NCBI GenBank assembly: GCA_022495005.1
Contig: JAGYXB010000020.1
Coordinates: forward strand, 2,108,001-2,172,000
Source: Rhyacophila brunnea
Lineage: Eukaryota > Arthropoda > Insecta > Trichoptera > Rhyacophilidae
Length of the DNA stretch: 64,000 nt
Reading direction: 5' to 3'
Shown here: one piece after another, positions 46,757 through 57,600 of the stretch
How positions within the stretch are numbered: the first letter of the stretch is position 1
Layout: every line of letters starts with the position of its first letter
Notes under the pieces: model-generated
Told to the model about the DNA's origin: nothing
The model's database searches: none
The model's input: the letters and a program-made list of their open reading frames with translations, nothing else
Position numbers and translations under genes: made by a program

Positions 46757-46912
46757 AATGGAGATGGGCTGGACACATATCTCGAAGAAGAGACAATCGT
46801 TGGACAAATCTAGTCATCCAGTAGTATCCAAGAAGTACAAAACGTCCGCAAGGTAGACCTAGATGCCGCTGGATCGATGAAATAATGATAAAGTTCTGCG
46901 GAAGTACGTACG
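46757..46912 (+). pseudogene. LINE 3'-end fragment, same family as 28591
   Basis: Reads KWRWAGHISRRRDNRWTN, then VIQ-stop-YPRSTKRPQGRPR, then RWIDEIMIKFCGS. One in-frame TAG interrupts it, and it breaks off before the QQW ending. It extends the family's known text about 20 codons upstream of the 28591 copy. Confidence 0.65.
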
Positions 46913-47139
46913 AAATTATAATTTAGAAAACACTTTATAATAAGTAAATTCTTTGAAGGATCCCATTTTATTATTATCTACATATAATATTATAGTTATG
47001 TTTATCATTAAAGTGAGTCTATTTGCTCTTGCATTTACCTACTAAAAATGTTTTTGAATAATGCATAGTTTTAATGCGCACCTATTTACATATTTAAAAA
47101 AAAATCGAATTAGAAATAGAATTTTCTAAAATAATTAAA

Positions 47140-47590
47140 TATGCCATCATCATCAGGGGCGCGACAACCCGATGTGGGTCCTGGCCTCCTCCAACAGCTC
47201 CCTTCACCTGTCCCTATCCAGTGTGGCCGCTTTCCAATTTGGTACACCCAGAATACGACAGTCACTGGCAGCTCCATCCAACCAGCGAATCTTTGGCCTC
47301 CCTCTTCTTCTACGTCCTATTGGATTGCTGGACATCACTCTCTTTGCCGGTTCATTGTCATTCATACGGTGCCCATGACCTAGCCATCGCAGTCTCCCCA
47401 ATCTTAATTGATTGAACTGCGCTGCAATCTTCGTACAGCCCGTAGAGCTCAGCATTATATCTTCTCCTCCAATTGGTGCCATCCCTGATCGGTCCATATA
47501 TACGGCGGAGAATTTTTATTTCAAAGATGTTCAGGGCTCGTTCATTTTCCAGAGTTAATGTCCAGGTTACCGATGCGTAGGTGAGCACTG
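47140..47590 (-). pseudogene. LINE C-terminal region, frameshifted
   Basis: Two overlapping minus-strand frames together cover the end of a LINE ORF2. The upstream part has TYASVTWTLTLENERALN and ILRRIYGPIRDGTNWR. After a frameshift come RLRWLGHGHRMNDNEPAKR, GRPKIRWLDG and a final LLEEARTHIGL stretch, with a Trp codon turned into TGA. The series YxSxTWxL, LRRI.GP, LRWLGH.xRM, GRPxxRW is the standard RT thumb and C-terminal layout. Related to the fragment at 57605-58040. Confidence 0.75.
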
Positions 47591-47867
47591 GCTTTACTAA
47601 ATATGTACCTACTTATAATTTTTTATTTAAGTATAAAAATAGTACCCACCTGTCCCCTTCCGTTATCTACATTGCAATTGGATATAGGTAGCTAATTTAC
47701 TGTTAGAGATTAATTTTTACAATGATAACAAGCTTTGCAATAAGCCCGATCCTCTTTTTGCACGTGGGATACGTTCCAAAGACTACCATGCAAAACAAAA
47801 CCGCGTAAAAAAGGATAAGGTGTCCATACAAAAATGGTAGATAGGTTCCATTACTAAAAAAAGAATT

Positions 47868-48362
47868 TATTTCTTCTTCTTCTTCTTTGCCCATATCCGC
47901 CCCTTAACTGGAGCATATGGACACCACGCGGCGCCTCCAAGAATCCCTGTCGCTCGCCAGTCTTCTTGCTTCGTTTCAGGTCAAACCAGCATCCCGTAGC
48001 TCCGCCGTATACACTCTGTAGATTGTATTTAGCGGCCTTCCAGGACGCCGGAATCCGGTCGGCTTGAAGAACAGGCAAGCCAGGTTCAAGTTCTCTTCTG
48101 GCATCCGCAGCACGTGGCCGAGCCAGGTCCAACGTCGCCTCTTCACTTTCAGCGTGATGAGAGGCTGCTTGGTGCGTTCTCTTATCTCCTCGTTGCTCCT
48201 AAAGTCATACCACCGCACACCCAGTATTCGTCGCAAACATCTGTTTTCGAAGCTCAGTATACGGTTGCTCTGAGCCTTCGTAAGGTGCCATGATTCGCTA
48301 CCGTAGCTACCGCTATCGCTAAAGCAGCACCGTCAGAATGCAAGCGTCGAATAGGCGGCATA
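47868..48362 (-). pseudogene. RTE-type LINE 3' fragment
   Basis: Minus-strand counterpart of the second half of 62765-63664, with very similar protein text (ILGVRWYDFRSNEEIRERTK; GFRRPGRPLNTIYRVYTAEL). A small in-frame duplication of TAGCGATAGCGG-like sequence lies near 48308-48322 and a Trp-to-stop change near 47982. It ends in the same (GAA)n-type tail (47868-47885 on the plus strand as CTTCTTCTTC). 5' truncation is typical of target-primed insertion. Confidence 0.8.
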
Positions 48363-49260
48363 GGAATTTATTTATTATTTACAAATAAAGATATGTAAAT
48401 ATAAAAATACATAGTGTTTTCGATTTAAATTAAATTTAGCATAGACAAATATATTCATTCAGTGTCGCCACTTGACAATAAACGTGCCCGTTTACTGCTG
48501 TTTTTCGCTGGCGAAAAATCACTCTCATCGCTGAAAATATTTAATGACGCTGACGCCGAAGCACACGGCGTGTTTCTCGTATCGAACCCGATATGACTGA
48601 CTAGTGGCACTATGTATGTATGTATGACTGGGCAGCATCTGGTGACAACATATGTATGCACCAGTGGCGTGCGGTCCATTGCAACGCAATTTTTCTATAA
48701 ATATGTACATGCATACGTATTTTTATTCATTTTAGTTTTTTTAAACCGTGTTATTTCGAAACGGTGCAAAAAAAAGCCGTGCAAAAAGAGCATCGGGTGT
48801 ACTTGAATATTTTTTAGTTTTGTTGATTTTATCTATGTATAAGGTCAAATTAATTTAATGTTATCGTCGTCAATTTAGGGCGAATTCGTTGAGATGCGCC
48901 AATGCAGTGGCGGAACTACAAGGTGCAAGAGGGCCCATTTTTAAATGCAAATAGGTAGTTACATATTATTATTCACAATAATTGTTATGTTTACAAACAA
49001 ATGAAGTAAGCTCTAGGTACCTTAACCTATCACCTGTTTCACAGCTTATTGTGTTATGATATGCCATATTAAAGGTGACTCAAATGCATTAAATGTAGAT
49101 GTAGGTATCTTTTTGGACCATTAAATGTCTTAAATTGGCATCATTCGAGAATTTATGAAAGGCAAATAAATAATACGAAAAAGGGTACAAATGAACATAA
49201 TTATAAATACCCGAGATTAAGTGTTTTGGTATACATATACGAATTTTCGTGTTATACACA
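48363..49260. other. Unassigned non-coding DNA
   Basis: Short open frames on both strands near 48455-48710 overlap a less AT-rich patch with (GTAT)n at 48613-48625. CAGTGGCG-type possible hAT ends occur at 48662 and 48907, but I found no partner ends. No gene called. Confidence 0.4.
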
Positions 49261-51563
49261 TCGCACCCCCAGTAAAATACTGTCGTAAGTCTGAAATGGG
49301 CGTTTTCGAGTTATGGATGTGGTTGGATTCGTATTTTTTTTTGCTATTTTAATAAAATACTATCGTATCTCAAACTCAAATAGTTTCGGAGAGAAAGCAC
49401 TTAATACAGTACATTACTTTCCGAAAACTGTTGAATAGATAATAAAATAGTGTTGTAACTAAGTTACGACAGTATTTTACAAGAAGCTTTCTAAAAAACC
49501 AAAACAATACTTTTCAAAAAAATACTGTTGTAACTCTGTTACTACAGAAAAATCTTGAGATACAGCGTAATTTTCTCACTAATTGCATGGATATTATTGT
49601 TCCAAAGTATTCAAACAAAAAAAACTGGAAGCAGCAGAGGCAACAATTTTGTTATCAACAATTAAATGGAAGTAAAATACAAGAAGTATGCAAAAAATAC
49701 TTTATCAACACATTTGGGGTGAGTGAAAGGTACTGCTCCACTGCATGGAAAACAAGAGATCTTCTTTCCGGAACGCCAATTCCAGAACAAAGAGATCACA
49801 AAAAAATTAGTGATGTTTAAAAAAATTATATAAGAGCTCACATTAAGTCTTTCCCAGTGATCGAGTAACATTATTTGCGTGCACAGACGTCCAAATTGTA
49901 TTTATATGGTAAATTAACAATTGCTGAAATGTATCGGTTATACAAAAAACAACAAGCTGACAGCAATATGCCATTTGGAAAAGAACACTATTATACGCAT
50001 CTATATTTAATGACGAATTTAATATTGGCTTCTTTAAGCCTAAAAAAAGATTTGTGCGTTGAATGCGACCTATACAATAATTCTTCACCACCAGATGAAA
50101 AAAACAACTTCAAGAAAAATATGAGACACATCAACCTGGAAAAAAGAGGCAAGGGATGAAAAGATCAAAGACGTAGCAGAGTCCCGAACTAATGGCCAAA
50201 ATAGCGTCATTAATGTAGCTGTATATGATTTGCAGGCTGTTTTACCGCTTCCTTGCGGAAATGTGTCAACTTTCTATTATAAACGAAAGTTTGGCAATGT
50301 ACAATCGTACAGTCTATAATATCACTGAAAATATTGCAAACTGATACATGTGGGACGAGAGTCAAGCTGCATGAGGATCCAATAAAATTGGTAGCTGTGT
50401 ACTCGATTACAATGCATGTAAAAATATCACCACAATGAGCATTTTATTTTTTACAGTGACAATTGTGCCGGGCAGAATAAAAATAAATACATTGCTGCAA
50501 TGTATTTATATGCCACCGGGAATTCACAAAAAATACAACGATCTCTCATAAGTTTTTGGTCACCGGGCATAAACAAAATGAAGGCGATATCGTCCATTCT
50601 ACAATTGAGCAGCAGAAAACCAGGGCTCTAAAAAGTGGACCAATATTTTTGTGCCCAGCCAAATGATTACCATTGTACAAACAAGTAAGAAAACAGGACA
50701 ACCATACATAGTTAAACCCGTGACGACAAATAATTTTCTCAACATGAAAAAACTAGCAGATGAAATCGGTAAAAATTACAACACGGATGAAAATGGAGAA
50801 AAAGTTTTGTGGCAGAAGATTAAAGTTATAAAAGTAGACAGAGACTATCCATACATTATTTTTTTTAAAACCAGTTATCATGAAGAATGTAGGAAATTGA
50901 ATGTTCGACAACAGCAAATAGGCAAACCGTTACCAATGGATGGTCTCAATATATCCAAAACATATCAAGAGTGGCCAAAAATAACGACAATTAAAAAGAA
51001 GGATTTGCTTTCCTCTGCACCGCTAAACATCGTGAATTTTATTATGATTTTTTGCTTCTCTTCCAAGTGATGTTTAAAAATTAAAAATCGTATATAAAAA
51101 ATTTATTTTCCCATTAAATTAAATATTTAAGTATTTTTTTGTTGTTTTGAACTAATAATTGTATTTTTCTTTTTTTTTCAATAAATCTTTAAAGATTGTA
51201 CCATAATTTGATATTTTGAAAACCTTCCTTTACAGTGCCCAACAAATTAGTTGAAATTATTAGAGTGATGGTAGGGAAATTTACATAGAAAGTATTGAGT
51301 TGATTCAAATTTTACCATGAAATTGTCAAATATCCTAATAAAATACAATCGTAACTCAGAAATATTCAAATATCTCCGTTTGTATATGTTTTAGAGAAAA
51401 ATGATGAATACAGTTGAAAATAGATCATGTTTTTCCATAAAAATGAGTAATAATTTTTACATTCAGACTTTTCCTGTATTTACAAAGAATATTTGAAACT
51501 TCAAATGGCTCTCCTGCAAAATGCCAATTTTTGACTTACTACAGTATTTTACTGGGGGTGCGA
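49261..51563 (+). mobile_element. 2.3-kb DNA transposon with ~45-bp inverted ends
   Basis: The left end TCGCACCCCCAGTAAAATAC and right end GTATTTTACTGGGGGTGCGA are inverted repeats. Pairing continues for about 45 bp with few mismatches. ACAT touches both ends and may be a 4-bp duplication. The motif AATAAAATACTGTCGTAAC recurs in variants inside both ends (about 49355, 49440, 49475, 49530 and 51340), a subterminal array of the kind transposases bind. Between them lie pieces of one transposase-like gene on the plus strand (49587-51070). I cannot assign it to a classical superfamily such as hAT, mariner or piggyBac. Confidence 0.82.
49587..51070 (+). pseudogene. Frameshifted transposase-like gene (DUF7869-like?)
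   Basis: Three open blocks (49587-49820, 49875-50159, 50651-51070) are joined by frameshifted sequence. Block 1 holds VCKKYFINTFGVSER, resembling a helix-turn-helix start. Block 2 holds KLTIAEMYRLYKKQ and then a CVECDLY cysteine pair. Near 50458, DNCAGQNKN appears, and near 50559, in another frame, GHKQNEGDIVHSTIE. The order Cys pair, D-x-C-x-G-Q-N, G-H-x-x-x-E-x-D-x-x-H-x-x-I-E matches a large group of insect repeat proteins I associate with domain DUF7869. That name is from memory and uncertain. The conserved acidic and His residues suggest a DDE/RNase-H-fold nuclease. The position between transposon ends supports a transposase role. Several frameshifts and stops make this copy inactive. 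Confidence 0.65.
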
Positions 51564-51913
51564 CATGTTTTTAAAAATAATTATAAAATACCTTAAAACT
51601 TTGAATAAATCGAAAATCCTTTTCTTTACATTAGAGAAAATTTAATAAATTATTTTTAATAATAAACCAGACCACAAAACAGTAGTATGTAATAATAAGA
51701 TTGGATTCGGTGATGTTTCGTGGGGGTAGGCAGGTCATGCGTTCCATAGGGGCGGCACATTATAAAGTTGTGGCGAATGAAGGAACGAATACAAATATTG
51801 TAACTTTTAAGAACAGTGGCGATTCTCCATCAATCAGAAGATGTGGTCGCTTCATTAGAAAGTATCGACATTTTTATTTAAAAAATAATCGAAGCATAAA
51901 AATCCTGACAGCA

Positions 51914-52352
51914 TAATAGCGCCTGCACACGTGGATGGATTTATTTACTTGCAACAATTAGTGTGTTTTTTAAACTATTGCGATAATAACTGTTTACACG
52001 TAAAAGTGCTGACTGTCTCGTCAATCACATTCTTCAAGAGTAAGCGAGACCCGATGTTGTCATTTTATAGTACCATTTGACAAGTCATGAAAATCGGTTA
52101 ACCTCAAAATGAGTCTGCGTAGTGTAGTTAATTTTTTTACCGGTAGGTTTGCCACTATTGTTCTACTGCGCAGGCGCAGATATCGAACAAATCCCAGCTG
52201 TCGCGTGAAAATTCAGAAGCTTCCGAACTTTTTTGATTATTGCATGCAATCTTGCAACTTGCATGACAATACATGTTTACACGTGCATTTTCTTGTTATG
52301 GCCGCGATAATACGTTCTGTCAGCAGTAAATCCATGCAAGTATAAACGGGCT
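51914..52352. mobile_element. MITE H, copy 2
   Basis: Matches 41625-41945, with an extra stretch of about 110 bp near 52125-52240. The ends ATAATAGCGCCTGCACACG and CGGGCTATAACTATTAT-like are inverted. No coding frame. Confidence 0.72.
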
Positions 52353-52570
52353 ATAACTATTATAATAAATATGGTAATAGAGGTTAATCGCACAGAATTT
52401 TTTTTACAAGGTTGCCTCCAAACCTGTCAGCACCACAGACCATCACGTAGATATCTAAAACTACCACTGTTTAAGAGTATGAATGTTATATATAATTTTC
52501 AGTGGATGATGTCTATGTAAATTTAAAAAAAATGATATATTAGACGATTTAAAGTGGCCGAAAAAGAATA

Positions 52571-53012
52571 TTAATAATTACAAGATAAAAAGAACTTTTT
52601 ATATACAACGTTTTTAAATTTTCTGTTGAATCATATAAACTTGACTTGCTAGCTTAAACGATCAAAAAAGTTGTACTTGATAGAAATAATACTGCAAAGT
52701 CATATTGATTTACATAGTAAGGCACGTATATATTAATAATTTAGTTGCTAGGACCCCAGACCCCCTAGCAACCAATAATAGTGGATTGGATTACGGATTT
52801 CTTCCGAAATAACTTTTCATACAAAACAGAATTAACTGAAAATGAATTCAATTCTACTTAAAGACGGCTAAAAGTCTTTAAAAAATGCATTGGCATCGTG
52901 TTCTGATATATTCTAAAAGTTTAAATCATCAAGTTAAAAATTGCAAGATTTGTACCGGGCAAACAACCACCGGACAAATAAGAGTACGACCTAATAAAAA
53001 CGTTGTAATAAA
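52571..53012. mobile_element. Half-foldback F, copy 2
   Basis: A single arm of foldback F, from AATTACAAGATAAAAAGAAC through TCATATAAACTTGACTTGCT to AAAAACGTTGTAATAAAATA. The opposite arm is absent. It begins with the same sequence as the half copy at 56597. Confidence 0.75.
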
Positions 53013-53563
53013 ATAGGTAAGTATATACTTGGTAGGTACCTTACGAATTATTAGACGATTTTAAACTAAAATAAATGGGGACGGTATTCTAAGTCTGTTT
53101 AAGGGCGATACTTTGTCCAGGGACGTCACTGGTGGGATCCTTAAATAAGGGCGACTACTGTTTGCTTTCGTGGGAAACAATCACAGGAAGTCTATTACTA
53201 ATATTGTTTGCTATTTTTATTCTAACCTAAGTTGCTCTTGCCCTCTCAAAAAGGCCTTGATATGGCACTGATAATAGAGAATAGAATCCTAATTCCCTAA
53301 TTGATACCAGGCACCTATTGCTCGCACCGATAACTTATTCAATTTCCTATGATAGTCACAATTTGCATGACCATTCCAATTTGGCTATTTCTGACTACTT
53401 AATTTTCATTTGTCGCTCTTGGTTATGTAGATATCAGCTATGGTGACCATTGTTTCTACGAATATATTATATACTAGGTACTTATATTATATTATATTTT
53501 AAATCATATCTTATCCTAAGAAAATCATAATATGAACATACATAGATTGGCGGTTTGTATTAA

Positions 53564-54006
53564 GGGCGGACGTGCTCAGCGTGGGTCAAAATGGAGCTTT
53601 TTTCTATTTTCAAAGCATGATCCTGGACATATCTTAAACGTTGTAGATAATATATTTATATAATTTTGAAGCCTTTTTATCCTCTATATTTATTTTAAAC
53701 ATTTGATGACTGCATAAAGTATTTTTATTACATAAAATAGTATTCTTTTAAACCTCTAGCTCTAATGTTTTAGAATATAGTCATATTTCAGTACATAAAT
53801 GCGCAGTGGTGTTGAGATTTTTTACATTTATTAATTTTTAAACGCATTTATAAAACCATCAGCATAATTTATATCGACATTATTATAGTTCATTAGGCTT
53901 CAAAATTATATAAATAGATTATCTACAACGTTTAAGGTATGTCCAGGATCATGCTTTGAAAATAGAACAAAAGCTCCATTTTGACCTACGCTGAGCATGT
54001 CTTCCC
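53564..54006. mobile_element. TTAA palindrome family, copy D (centre deleted)
   Basis: Flanked by TTAA on both sides (53560-53563 and 54007-54010), with ends GGGCGGACGTGCTCAGCG and CGCTGAGCATGTCTTCCC. About 310 bp of the left arm and about 120 bp of the right arm remain. The palindrome centre is lost. Confidence 0.85.
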
Positions 54007-54013
54007 TTAACAG

Positions 54014-54055
54014 GTTTTGTTTTACGAGAAATGAATGTTAGCCACTTGCTCAACT
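54014..54055 (-). repeat. SINE family 1 fragment
   Basis: TTTTACGAGAAATGAATGTT and AGCCACTTGCTCAAC match the body of SINE family 1, inverted. It abuts the right end of TTAA copy D. Confidence 0.6.
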
Positions 54056-54096
54056 ATACTCTGAACGGTTACATGTAAATTGTACGTATTGCACTG

Positions 54097-54345
54097 GCAT
54101 CTTATCTAATTGCGTAATTAAATAGTTAGTTAAATTGGTTATTATAGTAACTCAATTTAGAAAGTGCTTCGAAGAGCCATTTGTTAAAAAAATGTCGCAA
54201 TGAGATAAGATGCCTATAGCATTGTGGTCGATGTGCGTGGGCGCGAATCCTGCTGGGTGTCCTATTTTTTTTTCAAAAAAGATTGTTTCTCTTGGTTATA
54301 TATTTTCTCAGAAGTGCTTTCAAAATTATGTATAGTAGTCAATTT
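54097..54345 (+). mobile_element. tRNA-headed element, family 2, decayed
   Basis: GGCATCTTATCTAATTGCG at 54100 and CGCAATGAGATAAGATGCC near 54196 are inverted. A worn head (ATAGCATTGTGGTCGATG) and B box (GCGCGAATCCTGC) follow, then the family tail TTTTCTCAGAAGTGCTTTC. The terminal AATTATTCGTTG part is missing. Confidence 0.6.
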
Positions 54346-54624
54346 AAGTTATGTTATGAATGTTTGAGAGCATCTTTTGTCGATTTGGACGACAGATAAA
54401 AATATAAAAGATAAGAATATTATGTATTTTTTTTAATAAATAGGTACCGACTTATGTACACGTTATTATCGTTCTATTTTTATAGTTTATTTTTCTACCG
54501 ATGTATTAGTATCTTGTTTATTAATATATTACATATCACAAACTTTTGGTCATAATATATTATGTAAGGTCAAATTGATTTAACTTGTTGATGCGAATTT
54601 AGATTTAGTATATTGGAGTTCACC

Positions 54625-57600
54625 ATGCTGTGCGAAGCGATTGTATTTTTGGTCTGTTTTCTTGTGACCTATTTCTATGTGTTTTTCACATGGAACAACA
54701 AATTTTGGAAGGACAGGGGTGTGCCTTTCGATAAGCCCCAGTTTTTCTTCGGCAATTTTAAAAATGTAATGCTCGGCAGGCAACATTTCGGGATGATGTA
54801 TGTGGATCTGTACAGGTGAGTGTGGTTTCGTGAACCCCTTTATTTTGATTGTGATTCTTTTCTTATAATAAATTAGGGGCAATGCCCCCCTCTCCCGCTA
54901 AAACTCGCCGCTCTTGCGACGAAAAATACTGTCAACCAAGAACTCCTTGTCTACGTATTTAAACTGTGAACTAACCATCCCATTCAGTGCAGCAACTCAC
55001 ACGCGACTTTTTTTTACTATTAGGGCAAATTTGTGGTGTCTGTTTATCTCACTTAACTGGTCGAACCCCCACGCCAGGCTCTCTCTAAGCCCAGGCCCCC
55101 AGGCTAGAGCCCTGTCAGCCCCCCTCTTGTGGGGGCCATATGCCAGTGTCATAGAGGTAGTATTAAACGAGTGGTTAACGTTTACCTTGACTACTGTCGA
55201 GCAAGAACTTCTTATCCACGTATTAAAACTGTGATCTAACAATCCCATCCAGTGCAGCTACTCCCACTTCCGTTTTCAAATGAGGAACGCCCTCAAATTT
55301 GTCTTTTCAATTTACGCTCCTGTGGTGTACGGATCTGTCAATTTACGTATTTTGAAGCTTTTTATAATAAATATTTGTCTAAAACGATCAGGAGTGATGT
55401 TAGAATTATTATTAGTACATTTTTGGTTAATTGCGAAGAAGAAAAGGAGTATAATCTATAATGAGTGCAGATACATTATTTAAATACGCTTCGCACATCG
55501 CTATAAGTCTTCTACATGCGATTACAGCGACTTCCGGTAATCGCCCATTTCTTGTTATTTGATAATACATTAGTATACGTATTGAAGCCAGTGAAGTCCG
55601 ATGGGGATAGGCAGGTCATGCGTTACATAGGGGTGGCGAATGAAGGAACGAATACAAATATTGCAACTTTTGAGAGCAGTGGGAGTTTTCCACGAAGCAG
55701 ACGATGATCGCTTTATTATAAAGTAGAGTATAATATGCTTCATAACTTTGCACTCCGGCGCTAGGATGAAAATGATATAATGTGATTCTATAAATATTAA
55801 TTGTTTTACATATGTTATCTATGAATTTATTTATTATTAGATATTTAATTCAATTGAATATCATTTGATCTAATTTTATGCGAGGTAATCAGGCAAATAA
55901 GCGTATTTCATTGTAGTAAAAAGTGCAGAAAAAGTGCAATGTTATAATATTGAGAATTAAAATATTGCGTTACAAATTAATATGAATTGACATTAACTGA
56001 CTTTTCATTCGCCTAGCCTCTTTGGCCCCGAAATGTTTGCTAAAGAAAAAATGGCCCACGTAATAAAAGAAGTTGGACAGCGCTGGTCTAGACTCTAGCC
56101 TGATATCACAGTGATAGTTAGCAGTGGTGAAGAACACCTATCGGACGAAGGTAAATGATGAATAAACAAATTGTCCACATATTATGCACATTCTCATTGA
56201 GATTGATGAAAAATTCATTTGAGCAAACTCTCGATGGTCAACTTTTTGTACAGAAATATCTGTTTTTTCCGCTGTGAGGCTTTGTTTTTATTTTTAGTTT
56301 TAGTTTTTAATCAAGATTTTTCAATAATATTTCCCTACATTCAATTTATAATTATTGCAAATGTGTGATTTATAATAAGCAAATAAAAATGTGGCAAAAA
56401 GAACCTCTGGGATGAGTGGAACCAATATTTTATATACAAACTCTCAATTAATGAGGAATGGCACTGTAGGTATTTATCTTTTTGCATGCAAAAATGGCAC
56501 TTAAATATGATTACGTCAAACTGGATGCAGCGATTTTTAAAAGAAAGTAGATTCAAAAGCATTACAGTGACTCGAATAATTTTGCGAAAGTGACTATGAA
56601 TAATTACAAGATAAAAAGAACTTTTTATATACAACGTTTTTAAATTTTCTGTTGAATCATATAAACTTGACTTGACCATCTTAAACGATCAAAAAAAATT
56701 GTACTTGACATGACATATTGATTTCCATAGTTACGCACTTATATATTAATAATTTAGTTGCTAGCAACCAATAATTGTGTCGAAATAACTTTTCATACAA
56801 AACAGAATTAACTGAAAATGAATTCAATTCTACTTAAAGATGGCTAAAAGTATTAAAAAATGCATTGGTATCGTGTTCTGATATATTCTAAAAGTTTCAA
56901 ATGTCTAGCTAGTCGGGAAGTCAGTTAAAAATCGACTGCAAGATTTGTACCGGACAAAGAACCACCGGACAAATAAGAATACGAGCTAAGAAAAACGTTG
57001 TAAAATCTAATCGATTTAATTAGTGACCCTGATTTGAAACAAAAATACAAAGATCAGCCATTGAATGATTTCTGGGCGAGTTTGTCAGAAGGGTACCCCA
57101 ATTTTTCAAAACAAACTATTATTGTTTTACTTCCATTTTTTACAACCTAAAGTCATTAAGTTATTTATATATTCATAGAATTTTTATGTTTATATTAAAA
57201 TATTATAGTTTTATATTCAAAAATAAATACTAAATAAATAATGCGTTTTAATATATATTTTTTTTTAATTTTTATTAATAGGAATTACCCAACCTTGAAA
57301 AAATGTTTTGCGAAGTGTTCCATTGCAGAAAAAGTTTGGGAAACCCTATTGCGCCGTGTTGTTATTTAAATTCATAATCATATCGATATAAATTTCCACT
57401 TAGGTATTCTGACCATGAATTTTGATCATAATTATCTTTTTTAATGTTTTTGGCAGTAAATTGAATTGCCTTCAGACTTAGATTAGAAATGTTTTTTATC
57501 TTTTCTGTCGCGAGGTTTTTTACTATTTTTAAGAGGACAATAAGAATCTTCCTTTCAGAATCAAATGCAGGGATCTTTTCTCGTGTCAATATATTGCCTC

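Larger units (their letters stand above)
51708..53131 (+). mobile_element. hAT MITE family 2 copy split by later insertions
   Basis: A worn left end CGGTGATGTTTCGTGGGGGT at 51708 and a good right end GGGACGTCACTG ending at 53131 are the two ends of family 2. The flanks ATTGGATT and GTGGGATC match at only 5 of 8. MITE H and a half-foldback lie inside. The pairing of these ends is inference. Confidence 0.5.

Noticed and set aside
48662..48920. CAGTGGCGTGCGG and CAGTGGCGGAAC as hAT left ends
   Set aside because: No matching right ends or 8-bp duplications were found nearby.
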